A DNA stretch of 64,000 nucleotides, from assembly GCF_003311645.1 (NCBI RefSeq), contig NZ_QEST01000287.1:1-64000 (forward strand). Direction: 5' to 3'. The stretch comes from Streptomyces sp. PT12. Its GTDB lineage: Bacteria; Actinomycetota; Actinomycetes; Streptomycetales; Streptomycetaceae. Positions 23,947 through 35,214 of the stretch are shown one piece after another; position 1 is the first letter of the stretch, and each line of letters opens with the position of its first letter. The position numbers and the translations under genes were made by a program. The notes beneath the pieces are model-generated. The model was given only the letters and a program-made list of their open reading frames with translations. It was not told where the DNA came from and did no database searches.

Positions 23947-25281
23947 CTACTCGAAGGGCTCCTGGCCGCGGGGCTCGGGCTCGGCGGCCTCGCCGCGCTG
24001 GTCCTGCTGCTGTGGACCCTCTCGCCCCACCCCCACGGCGGCGCCGATGGCGCGCTCCGCATCGCGGCCGACCTGTGGCTCCTGGCCCATGGCACCGAGC
24101 TGACGCGCGGGCAGGCCCCCGTGGGCGTCACGCCGTTGCTGCTCTCCGCGCTCCCCGCGTGGCTCCTCTTCCGCGCCGTGCGCGCCGCCGACTGGCGGCC
24201 CGAGCCCGACGAGGGGGCGCGCGCCGCGCTGTGGACGACCCTCGGCTACCTCATCGCCGCCACCGCCGCCGTTCTCTACACGCTGCCCGCCGACATCAGC
24301 GCCAAGCCGCTGAGCGCCGCCGTGCACGTGCCGCTCTTCGCGCTGGTCGCCACGTTCGCCGGGGCCTGGTCGGTCACCGGGCCGCCCGAGTGGCTGCGCG
24401 AGCTGCTGCCGCCCGCGCTCGACGGCCGCCGCCTGCGCGCCGCGACGCGCGTCGCGTTCGCCGCGCTCGTCGCCTACGGCGCGGGCGGCGCCCTGCTCGC
24501 CATCGGCGGGCTCGTGCTCGACGCGTCCGCGGCGCAGAACGGGTTCGGCCAGCTCAGCGCCGACTGGCCCGGCAGGCTCGCCGTGCTGCTGCTCACCGTC
24601 GCGCTGCTGCCCAACGCCGCGCTGTGGGGCGCCTCCTACGGCCTCGGCCCCGGGTTCACCCCGGGCGGCGGCGCGACGGTCGCTCCGCTGGCGTTCACCG
24701 GTGAGCCCCTTGACCTGCCGCCGTTCCCGCTGCTCGCCGCGCTGCCGTCGGGGACGCCCGACAACGCCGCCCTGTGGGTCGCCGTCGCCGCCGTGCCCGC
24801 CGTCGGCGTCGTCGCCACCGCGTGGTACGCGACCGCGGCCGCCGTTCCCGTGCCGGGCGAGCGCCGCAGCGCGTCGGGGTGGGCGGGCACCGCGCTGACC
24901 GCCGCGCTCGCCGCGGGCGCGACGGGCGTCGCGCTCGGCGTCCTCGCCGCCTACGCGGGAGGGCCGCTCGGCACCGAGGAGCTTGCGGCGTTCGGGCCCG
25001 ACGGGTGGCTGGTCGCGGGGGCCGCGTTCGCCTGGAGCGCCCTCGTCGGGGTGCCGCTCACGCTGGCCCTGCGCGCGTGGCGGCTGCGCCGCCCCCGCTG
25101 GCTGCGCGCCCTGGCCGCCCGCGCCGTGCCGCGGCGCAGGGAGCGCGTCAGGACGCGCGGGCGCCGCCGCGCGGGGAAGGGCGACGCGTGGCACACCACC
25201 GTCGCCCGCCGCACGCGCTGGGCGGCGCTCAAGAAGTCGTCGGGGGCGCTGGTCGAGCCTGAGGGCGAGCCCCGCCCCTGA
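23920..25281 (+). CDS. DUF6350/PerM-like multipass membrane protein
   Basis: A 453-aa membrane protein with about nine spans (for example LLAAGLGLGGLAALVLLLWT, VHVPLFALVATFAGAW, AFAALVAYGAGGALLAIGG, LAVLLLTVALLPNAALWGAS) and the conserved SYGLGPGFTPGGGATVAP loop. It ends in a basic cytosolic tail. The family includes mycobacterial PerM, needed for cell division at low magnesium, whose gene likewise stands just before purN and after sucD. The start is one of three GTG codons inside a 9-bp triplet repeat (GTGCGACAC), and no ribosome site is seen, so the exact N-terminus is uncertain by up to six codons. Confidence 0.85.
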   Translation: MRHVRQVRHLLEGLLAAGLGLGGLAALVLLLWTLSPHPHGGADGALRIAADLWLLAHGTELTRGQAPVGVTPLLLSALPAWLLFRAVRAADWRPEPDEGARAALWTTLGYLIAATAAVLYTLPADISAKPLSAAVHVPLFALVATFAGAWSVTGPPEWLRELLPPALDGRRLRAATRVAFAALVAYGAGGALLAIGGLVLDASAAQNGFGQLSADWPGRLAVLLLTVALLPNAALWGASYGLGPGFTPGGGATVAPLAFTGEPLDLPPFPLLAALPSGTPDNAALWVAVAAVPAVGVVATAWYATAAAVPVPGERRSASGWAGTALTAALAAGATGVALGVLAAYAGGPLGTEELAAFGPDGWLVAGAAFAWSALVGVPLTLALRAWRLRRPRWLRALAARAVPRRRERVRTRGRRRAGKGDAWHTTVARRTRWAALKKSSGALVEPEGEPRP

Positions 25282-25353
25282 GAGGGCCGCCCCCGGCAGT
25301 CGGCGGACCGATCGGCGGGGCCCCTGATCCGCAGGAGGGGCGCCAGTGCCGCG

Positions 25354-26184
25354 TCAGTTCTGCTCGCCCAGGATCGGCCGCAGCTGACTGGGCAGCAGGT
25401 CCTCGCACGCCTCGCGGGACGGCGTGGTCAGCGCGTCGTCGACGCAGTCGAAGTAGTCCTTGTAGACCAGCTGCACGGTGTATGTCGCGGCCACGATGAA
25501 CAACGCCGCCGACGCCAGCACGATCCCCGAGACCGCCGCCGCGAACTGCGGCCGCGCGCGCGGGGGCCCGGGCGCGGCACCCGGGGGGCGCGTGGGCGGA
25601 GCAGAGGGCGCCTCCTGCTTCCCCTGCAACTCCTCAAGCCGCCGGTTGCGCGGCTCGCCCGGCTCGCCCGGCTCGCGCGGGCCGCCGCGCAGCGCGCTGA
25701 TGCCCCAGTAGAGGGCCAACGCCCCGAGCAGCAGCGCAAGCCACTCCCAGCCGAGCAGCCCGCCGAACACGCCCCACATGCCCGCGAGCACGGCGTACCG
25801 CGCGTGCCGCTGGCCCGGGTCCGAGGGGTCCCAGCGCGACGTGCCGCCCGGGCCGCCAGCCCGGCCGCCGCGCTCCTGCTCGCCCGGTGGCTCGCCGAAC
25901 CCCCCGCCGCCCCGCCTGGGCTGGCGCCTGCTCCACTGGCTGCCCCAGCGCTGCCGCTGGTCGTCGCCGCCGTCCTGGGGGCCGCCTTCGCCCTCGCCGT
26001 TCCCCTCGCCCCGGCCGTTCCCGCCGTCGGCGTCCCCGCCCTCGCCGTTCCGCCGCTGGTCGGATCCGCCGCTGTGCCGCGGCTGCCAGGGCCGGTCGGG
26101 CGCTCCCTCCGGGGGCGGGGCGAAGGGGTTGTCCTCCTCGCTCGGGCGGTCCTGCCGGTCGGAGGCGCGGCGTCGGTCCGTCAT
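25354..26184 (-). CDS. disordered N-terminus membrane protein of unknown function
   Basis: A 276-aa protein. The first 125 residues are charged and glycine rich (GGDADGGNGRGEGNGEGEGG, WGSQWSRRQPRRGGGG). Two close spans follow (VLAGMWGVFGGLLGW and LALLLGALALYWGIS), then a Pro-rich loop, a third span (AAVSGIVLASAALFIVAATY) and a short extracytoplasmic tail with two cysteines (YFDCVDD, REACEDLL). It lies divergent from purN, as in other streptomycetes. Its start codon sits in a 14-bp tandem duplication that also creates an upstream mini-frame, so initiation may be unusual. Confidence 0.72.
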   Translation of the reverse strand: MTDRRRASDRQDRPSEEDNPFAPPPEGAPDRPWQPRHSGGSDQRRNGEGGDADGGNGRGEGNGEGEGGPQDGGDDQRQRWGSQWSRRQPRRGGGGFGEPPGEQERGGRAGGPGGTSRWDPSDPGQRHARYAVLAGMWGVFGGLLGWEWLALLLGALALYWGISALRGGPREPGEPGEPRNRRLEELQGKQEAPSAPPTRPPGAAPGPPRARPQFAAAVSGIVLASAALFIVAATYTVQLVYKDYFDCVDDALTTPSREACEDLLPSQLRPILGEQN

Positions 26185-26198
26185 CGTCGGTCCGTCAT
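26171..26198 (-). repeat. 14-bp tandem duplication of start-codon region
   Basis: CGTCGGTCCGTCAT is present twice. On the minus strand each copy begins ATGACGGACC. The upstream ATG opens a five-codon frame (MTDRR) whose TGA overlaps the real ATG in the sequence ATGA. Confidence 0.85.
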
Positions 26199-26383
26199 CG
26201 TGGTCGTCGAATCTCCTTCGTGGGCACGGCGCATCGGCGCCGTCTCCTCGACCGTACCTGGCCGCGGCCGTCCCGGGGCACGGGGGGAGCGAGGCGTGCC
26301 GGTATCGTTGCGGCGCAGGCTTCCACCGGCCGCGGGGTTCACGACCCCGGGACCGGCACCAGGACAGAGAAGAGACACCCACC

Positions 26384-27019
26384 GTGGCCGCAGCTCCCGA
26401 GCAGCCGTCTCCGGCGCGCGTCGTCGTCCTCGTCTCCGGATCCGGCACCAACCTCCAGGCGCTGCTCGACGCCAGGGCCGAGCGCGGCCCCGCGTACGGC
26501 GCCGAGGTCGTCGCGGTGGGCGCGGACAGGCCGGGGATCGAGGGGCTGAAGCGGGCCGAGAGGGCCGGGCTCCCGACGTTCGTCCACCGGGTCGCCGACT
26601 ATGACTCGCGCCCCGACTGGGACCTCGCGCTCACCGAGTCGGTCGCCGCGCACGAGCCCGACCTGGTGGTCTCCGCGGGGTTCATGAAGATCGTGGGCGC
26701 CGACTTCCTCGCGCGGTTCGGCGGCAGGTTCGTCAACACCCACCCCGCGCTGCTGCCCAGCTTCCCCGGGGCGCACGGGGTGCGCGAGGCGCTGGCGTAC
26801 GGCGTCAAGGTGACCGGGTGCACCGTCCACTTCGTGGACGAGGGCGTCGACTCGGGGCCGATCATCGCCCAGGCCCCGGTGGTGGTCCACGAGGGTGACG
26901 ACGAGGCCACCCTGCACGAACGCATCAAGGACGCGGAACGGGCGCTGCTCGTGGACGTCGTGGGGCGGCTCGCCCGCGACGGGTACCGCATCGAGGGACG
27001 GAAGGTGTTGATCCCGTGA
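26384..27019 (+). CDS. purN: phosphoribosylglycinamide formyltransferase
   Basis: A 211-aa enzyme of purine synthesis that transfers a formyl group from 10-formyl-tetrahydrofolate to GAR. It shows the phosphate-binding [27 protein letters not shown], and the catalytic Asn/His/Asp set in [16 protein letters not shown] and [14 protein letters not shown]. The start is GTG after AGAGAAGAG. The stop overlaps purH by four bases (GTGA), so the two enzymes are made together. The formyl donor is made by FolD, encoded three kilobases downstream. Confidence 0.96.
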   Translation: MAAAPEQPSPARVVVLVSGSGTNLQALLDARAERGPAYGAEVVAVGADRPGIEGLKRAERAGLPTFVHRVADYDSRPDWDLALTESVAAHEPDLVVSAGFMKIVGADFLARFGGRFVNTHPALLPSFPGAHGVREALAYGVKVTGCTVHFVDEGVDSGPIIAQAPVVVHEGDDEATLHERIKDAERALLVDVVGRLARDGYRIEGRKVLIP

Positions 27020-28593
27020 CCGGCGAAGAGACGACGAGGCGGCCCATCCGGCGCGCGCTGATCAGCGTGTACGACAAGACGGGCCTGACCGAGCTGGCGC
27101 GCGGGCTGCACGAGGCCGGGGTGCGCGTCGTGTCCACCGGCTCGACGGCCGCGCGCATCGCGGAGGCGGGCGTGCCCGTGACCCCGGTCGAGGAGGTCAC
27201 CGGCTTCCCCGAAGCCCTCGACGGCCGGGTCAAGACGCTGCACCCGCGCGTGCACGCGGGCCTGCTCGCCGACCTGCGCCGCGCCGAACACGCCGCGCAG
27301 CTCGACGAGTTCGGCATCGAGCCGTTCGACCTGCTGGTGGGCAACCTCTACCCGTTCCGGCTCACCGTCGCCTCGGGCGCCTCCTTCGACGAGTGCGTGG
27401 AGCAGATCGACATCGGCGGCCCCGCCATGGTGCGTTCGGCCGCGAAGAACCACCCCTCGGTCGCCGTGGTGACCGACCCCGCGGGCTATGACGACGTGCT
27501 CGCGGCCGTGGCCGCTGGCGGGTTCACGCTCGCCGAGCGGCGGCGGCTGGCCGCGCGGGCGTTCGCGCACACCGCGGAGTACGACGCGGCGGTGGCGGCC
27601 TGGTTCGCGGAGCTCGAGGCGTCGGGGACGGCCGGGGGCGAGCACGCGTTCGCCGAGCGGACCACCGTGACCTTCGCCCTGGAGCGCGTGCTGCGCTACG
27701 GCGAGAACCCCCACCAGGCGGCGGCGCTCTACGGCGACGGCACGGGCGCGGGGCTCGCGGCGGCCGAGCAGCTGCACGGCAAGGAGATGTCCTACAACAA
27801 CTACGTGGACACCGAGGCGGCCCGCCGCGCCGCCTATGACCACGAGGCGCCCTGCGTGGCGATCATCAAGCACACCAACCCCTGTGGCATCGCGGTCGGT
27901 TCGGATGTCGCCGAGGCGCACCGCAAGGCGCACGCGTGCGACCCGCTGTCCGCCTACGGCGGCGTGATCGCCGTCAACAGGCCCGTGTCGGTGGCGATGG
28001 CCGAGCAGGTCGCCGACATCTTCACCGAGGTCATCGTGGCCCCCGGCTACGAGGAGGGCGCCGTCGACGCCCTGGCCCGCAAGAAGAACATCCGCGTGCT
28101 GCGCTGCCCGGAACCCCCGCTTGCCGCCACCGAGTACCGGCCCGTGGACGGCGGCGCGCTCGCGCAGGTCACCGACCGCTTCCAGGCCCCGGGCGACGAC
28201 CCGGCCACGTGGCGGCTGGCCGCGGGGCCCGCGCTCCCGGAGCCCGAGCTGGCCGAGCTGGCGTTCGCGTGGCGCGCGGCCAGGGCCGTGAAGTCCAACG
28301 CCATCCTGCTGGCCGCCGATGGCGCCACCGTCGGCGTCGGCATGGGCCAGGTCAACCGGGTCGACTCCGCGCGCCTCGCGGTCCAGCGCGCCGGGGCCGA
28401 GCGCGCGGCGGGCTCGTACGCGGCCTCCGACGCGTTCTTCCCGTTCCCCGACGGCCTCCAGGTGCTGGCCGACGCGGGCGTCAAGGCCGTGGTGCAGCCC
28501 GGGGGTTCGGTCAGGGACGAGGCGGTGGTCCAGGCCGCCGAGGCGGCCGGGATCACCATGTACCTCACGGGGACGCGGCACTTCTTCCACTGA
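27016..28593 (+). CDS. purH: bifunctional AICAR transformylase / IMP cyclohydrolase
   Basis: A 525-aa bifunctional enzyme performing the last two steps to IMP. The N-terminal MGS-like cyclohydrolase domain has [27 protein letters not shown] and [15 protein letters not shown]. The transformylase domain has [25 protein letters not shown] and the signature [12 protein letters not shown], and ends with [14 protein letters not shown] and LTGTRHFFH. Length is normal. It is coupled to purN by the GTGA overlap. Confidence 0.97.
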   Translation: MTGEETTRRPIRRALISVYDKTGLTELARGLHEAGVRVVSTGSTAARIAEAGVPVTPVEEVTGFPEALDGRVKTLHPRVHAGLLADLRRAEHAAQLDEFGIEPFDLLVGNLYPFRLTVASGASFDECVEQIDIGGPAMVRSAAKNHPSVAVVTDPAGYDDVLAAVAAGGFTLAERRRLAARAFAHTAEYDAAVAAWFAELEASGTAGGEHAFAERTTVTFALERVLRYGENPHQAAALYGDGTGAGLAAAEQLHGKEMSYNNYVDTEAARRAAYDHEAPCVAIIKHTNPCGIAVGSDVAEAHRKAHACDPLSAYGGVIAVNRPVSVAMAEQVADIFTEVIVAPGYEEGAVDALARKKNIRVLRCPEPPLAATEYRPVDGGALAQVTDRFQAPGDDPATWRLAAGPALPEPELAELAFAWRAARAVKSNAILLAADGATVGVGMGQVNRVDSARLAVQRAGAERAAGSYAASDAFFPFPDGLQVLADAGVKAVVQPGGSVRDEAVVQAAEAAGITMYLTGTRHFFH

Positions 28594-28601
28594 GCGCCGC
28601 T

Positions 28602-28640
28602 GAGCCGGGGCGCCGAGCCGCGGCACCGAGCCGGGGCGCC
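28602..28640 (+). repeat. three 13-bp tandem units after purH
   Basis: GAGCCGGGGCGCC, GAGCCGCGGCACC, GAGCCGGGGCGCC start eight bases after the purH stop. No clear hairpin terminator was identified there. Confidence 0.8.
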
Positions 28641-28659
28641 GTCCCGCCCGCGGTCCGGC

Positions 28660-28935
28660 TCAGGGGTGGTCGCGGTGGAGCAGCCCGACCACGACGTCGT
28701 GCACGACCTCGTGGTCGCGCGGGTCGTACAGCCGGTGGGGGCCGCCGTCGAGGGTGTACCACTCGGCGGCGCCCGCGTAGCGGACGCGCAGCGTCAGCTC
28801 GCCGTCCGCCTCGGCGCCCGTGCACAGCTCGAGTTCGCCGGTGATGACGCCGACCTCCTTGGTCATGACGCCGCCCCTGGGGGCCGTGAAGGTCGAGTAC
28901 CTGTCGTTCACGTTGGTGTTCACGCTGTCGTTCAT
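28660..28935 (-). CDS. small conserved hypothetical protein
   Basis: A 91-aa protein. After an N-terminal polar stretch (MNDSVNTNVNDRYSTF) the conserved part is VGVITGELELCTGAEADGEL, LRVRYAGAAEWYTL and LYDPRDHEVVHDVVVG. A beta-rich single domain is likely, with unknown role. The ATG has GGGAGG nine bases upstream; an ATG three codons earlier touches that site and is unlikely. Downstream of purH in a convergent arrangement. Confidence 0.72.
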   Translation of the reverse strand: MNDSVNTNVNDRYSTFTAPRGGVMTKEVGVITGELELCTGAEADGELTLRVRYAGAAEWYTLDGGPHRLYDPRDHEVVHDVVVGLLHRDHP

Positions 28936-28990
28936 GACCGACATCCTCCCGGGACGGCCCGGCTCCGCCGCGTATTGAACGCCCTTGAAA

Positions 28991-29010
28991 CGCCGTTGAA
29001 CGCCGTTGAA
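28991..29010. repeat. 10-bp tandem repeat
   Basis: CGCCGTTGAA is present twice exactly, with degraded copies on each side (CGCCCTTGAAA, CGCCGCTG). Confidence 0.65.
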
Positions 29011-29012
29011 CG

Positions 29013-29056
29013 CCGCTGTCGCGCGCCCGGCGCGGTGGCCCGGCGCGCGACAGCGG
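29013..29056 (-). terminator. 15-bp-stem terminator of DUF4234 gene
   Basis: CCGCTGTCGCGCGCC pairs perfectly with GGCGCGCGACAGCGG over a 14-nt loop, 17 bases beyond the stop of the minus-strand gene. Confidence 0.8.
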
Positions 29057-29072
29057 TGCGCGGTGTGAACTC

Positions 29073-29807
29073 TCAGGCGACGAGCGGCACCTGGGTGCCC
29101 TCGGGGGGCGACTGGTACTGCTGGTTCACCTTGTTGATCTCGGACTGGTAGTAGATGATGTACGCGCCGAGGACGATCGACAGCACGCAGCCGAGCCCTG
29201 GGCTGCACGTCTCGGGCAGGCCCGCGGCGCGCTGCGCCTGCTGGATGCGCTTGCCCGTGTTGTACGCGCTGACGAACGGCGGGATGATCAGGTAGCCACC
29301 GGGGATGAACGCCAGCACGCTGAGCGCCGGGTTGGCCTCGATGCGCGGGTCGAAGCGGTTGAGCTCGCTCTGGATCTTGGCCCACCACACCAGGCCGTAG
29401 ATGCCACACGTGATCATCGTGAGCAGCCATGTCACGCCGGGGCCCCGGGTCGGCATGGCCTGCCCGAAGCCGACGGGCTGCATGCCGCCGCCCGGCGGGA
29501 CCGGCGCGTTCTGCCCGTAGGGCACGGGCGGGCCACCGGGGCCCGGCTGGCCGCCCGCGGGTCCCGGGTAGGGCCCTGGCTGCGCGCCCGGCGCCCCCGG
29601 CTGGCCACCGGGCGGGCCCGAGGGCGGATAGGGCCCTGGCGCGGCACCCGGCTGGCCACCGGGCGCTCCGGGCTGGGGACCCGGGTAGGGCCCCGGCTGT
29701 CCTGAGGGCGTCCCCGGGTAGGGGCCCGGCTGGCCGCCCTGGGGCGGGTAAGGCCCCGGCTGCCCACCCTGCGGCGGCTGGCCGGGAGGGGACTGGTAGT
29801 TGCTCAC
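29073..29807 (-). CDS. DUF4234 membrane protein with Pro/Gly-rich N-terminus
   Basis: A 244-aa protein. The first 120 residues are a GQPGPYP repeat region. The membrane part has [55 protein letters not shown] and [20 protein letters not shown], a typical DUF4234 layout with three or four spans. The function is unknown. GTG start with GAGGAG nine bases upstream. It lies divergent from folD across 275 bases without another gene. Confidence 0.82.
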   Translation of the reverse strand: MSNYQSPPGQPPQGGQPGPYPPQGGQPGPYPGTPSGQPGPYPGPQPGAPGGQPGAAPGPYPPSGPPGGQPGAPGAQPGPYPGPAGGQPGPGGPPVPYGQNAPVPPGGGMQPVGFGQAMPTRGPGVTWLLTMITCGIYGLVWWAKIQSELNRFDPRIEANPALSVLAFIPGGYLIIPPFVSAYNTGKRIQQAQRAAGLPETCSPGLGCVLSIVLGAYIIYYQSEINKVNQQYQSPPEGTQVPLVA

Positions 29808-30082
29808 GTTCGTGGGCTCCTCATACGTGCTTGAACGGTTGGGCCGGGGAAACGGCCGCGCGTCCCGCCTCGGCGCGAACGCGCGCGCAACGGCGCGGGC
29901 ACCCATGCGGGGCGCCTTCCGCCGCGCCCCCCACCTCATCCGGCCCGGCCCGTCATTTGATCGTCCCGGCGCCGCCACTGTCCACCTGGGGGACGGGACT
30001 GTGGCGAAGCTGCAACATGGTGAACGGCACGGCGGCCCCGCCGGATTGGTCCCCCGGCCCGTCCATCCGCGAGGATGGGGGC

Positions 30083-30940
30083 ATGAGCGCGCAGATTCTC
30101 GACGGCAAGGCGGCGGCCGCCGCCATCAAGCAGGACCTCACCTCCCGGGTCGCCGGGCTCGCCTTCCACGGCCTCGTGCCCGGCCTCGGCACGCTGCTCG
30201 TCGGCGACGACGTGGGCAGCCAGAAGTATGTCGCGGGCAAGCACCGCGACTGCGCCGCCGTCGGGATCGCCTCCATCCAGCGCGAGCTGCCCGCCACCGC
30301 CACCCAGGCGGAGATCGAGGCGGTCGTCGCCGAGCTGAACGCCGACCCGGCCTGCACCGGCTACATCGTCCAACTCCCGCTGCCCCGCGGCATCGACGCC
30401 AACCGAGTGCTCGAGCTGATCGACCCCGCCAAGGACGCCGACGGCCTCCACCCCACCAACCTCGGCCGCCTCGTCCTCGGCGAGGAGGCGCCCCTGCCCT
30501 GCACGCCCAACGGCATCATCCGCCTGCTGCGCCGCCACTCCGTCGAGATCGAAGGCGCCCATGTCGTCGTCGTCGGCCGCGGCATCACCGTGGGCCGCTC
30601 GCTGCCGCTGCTGCTCACCCGCCGCGGCGAGAACGCCACGGTCACCCAGGTCCACACCGGCACCCGCGAGATGTCGGCGCACCTGCGGCGGGCCGACATC
30701 GTCGTGGCGGCGGCGGGCGTTCCGCACCTGGTCAAGCCGGAGGACATCAAGCCGGGCGCGGCCGTCCTCGACGTCGGCGTCAGCCGCGACGAGACCGGAC
30801 GGATCGTGGGCGACGTGCACCCGGGCGTCGCCGAGGTCGCGGGCTGGATCTCGCCGAACCCCGGCGGCGTCGGACCGATGACGCGCGCGATGCTCCTGGA
30901 GAACGTGGTCACCTCCGCCGAGCGCGCGGCGCGCGCCTGA
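30083..30940 (+). CDS. folD: methylenetetrahydrofolate dehydrogenase / cyclohydrolase
   Basis: A 285-aa bifunctional enzyme converting 5,10-methylene- to 10-formyl-tetrahydrofolate with NADP. The catalytic motif [15 protein letters not shown] contains the active-site Tyr/Lys; [19 protein letters not shown] follows, then the Rossmann part with [17 protein letters not shown] and [16 protein letters not shown]. It supplies the formyl group used by PurN and PurH encoded upstream. The ATG follows GAGGATGGGGG. DUF3017 follows in the same direction, the standard streptomycete order. Confidence 0.97.
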   Translation: MSAQILDGKAAAAAIKQDLTSRVAGLAFHGLVPGLGTLLVGDDVGSQKYVAGKHRDCAAVGIASIQRELPATATQAEIEAVVAELNADPACTGYIVQLPLPRGIDANRVLELIDPAKDADGLHPTNLGRLVLGEEAPLPCTPNGIIRLLRRHSVEIEGAHVVVVGRGITVGRSLPLLLTRRGENATVTQVHTGTREMSAHLRRADIVVAAAGVPHLVKPEDIKPGAAVLDVGVSRDETGRIVGDVHPGVAEVAGWISPNPGGVGPMTRAMLLENVVTSAERAARA

Positions 30941-30981
30941 GGCGCGGGGCGGCGGAGGAGAGCGGAGAGGGAGGCGCGTTC

Positions 30982-31395
30982 ATGGATGTGGGCAACGCCG
31001 CGGGGCGCAAGCGGCGGCGGATCCGCGACAGATACCCCACGCGCGGCACCGCGCGGCCCGAGGGCGGGCAGCGCACCGCGGGCGGCGACGCGCCCGCGCC
31101 CATCAGGCAGTGGCCGCTGCTCATGGTCCTCGGCACGGTGGTCGCAGGGCTGCTGATCACCCTCGCGGACTTCCGCATCGGGCTGCTCGTGTTCGGCGGT
31201 GGGCTGATCGCGGGCGCGGTGCTGCGCGGCTGGGTCCCCGCGGTGGGGATGCTCGCGGTGCGGTCGCGGTTCACCGATGTGGCGACCTACGCGGTGCTCG
31301 GCGGCGCGATCGTGCTGCTGACGCTGATGGCCGAGCCCGACCCCTGGCTCGAAGTGCCGTTCCTCAGGGACGTGTTGCGCTTCTCCGCGGGCTGA
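30982..31395 (+). CDS. DUF3017 small membrane protein
   Basis: A 137-aa protein with a basic 40-residue N-terminus (GRKRRRIRDRYPTRG) and three spans (WPLLMVLGTVVAGLLITLAD, GLLVFGGGLIAGAVLRG, VATYAVLGGAIVLLTLM), ending in WLEVPFLRDVLRFSAG. The DUF3017 family is found directly after folD in actinobacteria; its role is unknown. GGAGAGGGAGG precedes the ATG. Its 3' end runs into a 16-bp tandem repeat and a shared terminator. Confidence 0.85.
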   Translation: MDVGNAAGRKRRRIRDRYPTRGTARPEGGQRTAGGDAPAPIRQWPLLMVLGTVVAGLLITLADFRIGLLVFGGGLIAGAVLRGWVPAVGMLAVRSRFTDVATYAVLGGAIVLLTLMAEPDPWLEVPFLRDVLRFSAG

Positions 31396-31403
31396 ACGGC
31401 GGA

Positions 31404-31467
31404 CCCCGGCTGAGGTTGCCCCCGGCTCAGGTTGCCCCCGGCTCAGGTGTCCCCTGGCTCAGGTGCC
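31404..31467. repeat. four 16-bp tandem units between convergent genes
   Basis: The unit CCCCGGCTCAGGTTGC is repeated four times with a few substitutions. The last unit runs into the coding end of the betaine-type binding protein. Confidence 0.85.
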
Positions 31468-31478
31468 CCTGAGCCAGG
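31453..31478. terminator. bidirectional terminator overlapping a stop codon
   Basis: CCTGGCTCAGG, TGCC, CCTGAGCCAGG is a perfect 11-bp stem. It contains the stop codon of the minus-strand gene and also ends the folD-DUF3017 transcript. Confidence 0.7.
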
Positions 31479-32346
31479 AGGCCACCGTGTCGGGGTGCTC
31501 GGTCACCCAGCGCTCGGCCGCGGCGGCCGGGGTCAGCCCCTCGTGGACGATCAGCGAGGCCACGGCGTTCTGGTCCTGCTCGGTCCAGGAGAAGTTTCGC
31601 AGGAACGCCGCCGCCTCCCCGCCGTCCGCCGCGAACTCCGCGTTGAGGTACTTCCGCAGCTCGATACGCGGGTAGTACCCCGGCAGCTCCACCTCGGCCA
31701 GCTCGACCTGGCTCGACAGCCAGTGCGGCTCCCAGAAGTACGTCAGCAGCGGGAGGCCGTACGCGTCGGCGCGGTGGATCTCCTCCACGAGCGCGTCCTC
31801 GCTGCCCGCCGCCCTCGGGCGCAGATCGAGGCCCAGATCCTCGATGATCGCCTCGTCCCGCGTGGCGAACTGCGGGTCGCCCTGGAGGAGTTGGCCCCCC
31901 AGCTGGTCGGCGAAGTCGTTGAGGCGGTGCCAGTCGAGCGCCTCGGGGTACTCCTCGGCGAACGAGCGCGGAACGTACCAGCCGACGTGCCCGGTGATCC
32001 CGAGCGCGCCGGCGTCCACCACGTGCTCCTTGCGCTCCACATACAGCTCGGCCTTCTCGGGGAGCGCGCCCCAGTCCTCCAGGATGGCCTGGACCGAGCC
32101 GTCGCCCAGGGCGTCCCAGGCCGCCTCCTGGTCGGCCTCGAAGCGCTCGACCGGGATGCCCAGCTTCTCCTCGAGCACATACGCCGCGACCGCCGCGTTG
32201 GCCTGGCCGCCGGGCCAGTCGGGCACGGCGATCAGGACGGGCGCCGGCTCGCCCTCGCCCAGGACGCCCCCCGCCAGGCTGCACGCGCTCACGGCGGCCA
32301 GGCAGAGGGCGCACGCCCCGGCGAGGAGTGGCTGACGTATGGGCAT
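31459..32346 (-). CDS. glycine betaine/choline-type (OpuAC) binding lipoprotein, orphan
   Basis: A 295-aa solute-binding lipoprotein. The leader ends in LAAVSAC, a good lipobox. OpuAC-domain segments include [56 protein letters not shown] and [13 protein letters not shown], where tryptophan and tyrosine residues usually form the cage for quaternary ammonium ligands. It starts 13 bases after mdh and is probably co-transcribed with it. No ATPase or permease gene accompanies it here, so it may serve a transporter elsewhere or be a leftover of one. Confidence 0.82.
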   Translation of the reverse strand: MPIRQPLLAGACALCLAAVSACSLAGGVLGEGEPAPVLIAVPDWPGGQANAAVAAYVLEEKLGIPVERFEADQEAAWDALGDGSVQAILEDWGALPEKAELYVERKEHVVDAGALGITGHVGWYVPRSFAEEYPEALDWHRLNDFADQLGGQLLQGDPQFATRDEAIIEDLGLDLRPRAAGSEDALVEEIHRADAYGLPLLTYFWEPHWLSSQVELAEVELPGYYPRIELRKYLNAEFAADGGEAAAFLRNFSWTEQDQNAVASLIVHEGLTPAAAAERWVTEHPDTVASWLRGT

Positions 32347-32359
32347 GGTGCGCAGTGTT

Positions 32360-34497
<2,138 letters not shown>

Positions 34498-34521
34498 GCG
34501 GCGGGACGGGCTGAGCAACGA

Positions 34522-34547
34522 GACGGACAGACAGGACGGACAGACAG
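34522..34547 (+). repeat. 13-bp tandem repeat next to ribosome site
   Basis: GACGGACAGACAG is present twice exactly, abutting the GGAGG of the following gene. Confidence 0.8.
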
Positions 34548-34556
34548 GAGGGCGAA

Positions 34557-35141
34557 GTGGTGGGGACGGTCACCCTCGGCGTGTCCATCCCGGTGCCGGA
34601 GCCGCACGGCAGCAGGTTGCAGCGCCGCCGCCTGGGCTTCGGGGACGCCGCGGCCTCGGGCATCCCCACCCATGTGACGCTGCTGCCGCCCACCGAGGTC
34701 GCGGCGGCCGACCGCCGGGCGATCGAGGACCATCTGGCCGCGATCGCCGCCGAGGCCAGGCCCTTCCCGATGCGGCTGCACGGCACCGGCACCTTCAGGC
34801 CGCTGACGCCCGTCGTCTTCGTGCGGGTGGTCGAAGACGTCTCGGCGTGCGGCTGGCTCCAGGAGCGGGTGCGCGCGCGGGGCGGCCCGCTCGCGCGCGA
34901 GCTGCCGTTCCCCTACCACCCGCATGTGACGGTCGCCCACGGCATCCCCGAGGACGCGATGGACGCCGCGCAGGCCGAGCTCGCCGCGTACGAGGCGGCC
35001 TGGACCGTCCCGGGGTTCGCCCTCTACGAGCAGGGCGCGGGCGGGGCGTGGAGCCTGCGGCGCGAGTTCACGTTCACGCCGTGCCCACGGCAGCGCGGCA
35101 CGAGGGCGGCGTCGCGCGAGAGGCCCCTGGAGGCCGCGTAA
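34557..35141 (+). CDS. 2'-5' RNA ligase / 2H phosphoesterase family protein
   Basis: A 194-aa protein with two HxT-type motifs spaced as in the 2H superfamily: GIPTHVTLLPPTE and YHPHVTVAHGIP, each contributing a catalytic histidine and threonine. These enzymes act on 2',3'-cyclic or 2'-5' nucleotide ends; the true substrate is unknown. GGAGG lies five bases before tandem GTG codons. It follows trpS by 59 bases and is a usual trpS neighbour in streptomycetes, with YihY next, so the three may be co-transcribed. Confidence 0.85.
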   Translation: MVGTVTLGVSIPVPEPHGSRLQRRRLGFGDAAASGIPTHVTLLPPTEVAAADRRAIEDHLAAIAAEARPFPMRLHGTGTFRPLTPVVFVRVVEDVSACGWLQERVRARGGPLARELPFPYHPHVTVAHGIPEDAMDAAQAELAAYEAAWTVPGFALYEQGAGGAWSLRREFTFTPCPRQRGTRAASRERPLEAA

Positions 35142-35214
35142 CCGCGGGGCGGCCCGCCGCCCCGCTGTGTCATCTCCCCTGCTGGGGGCACTCGCGTCTA
35201 CCGTGAGCCCCGTC

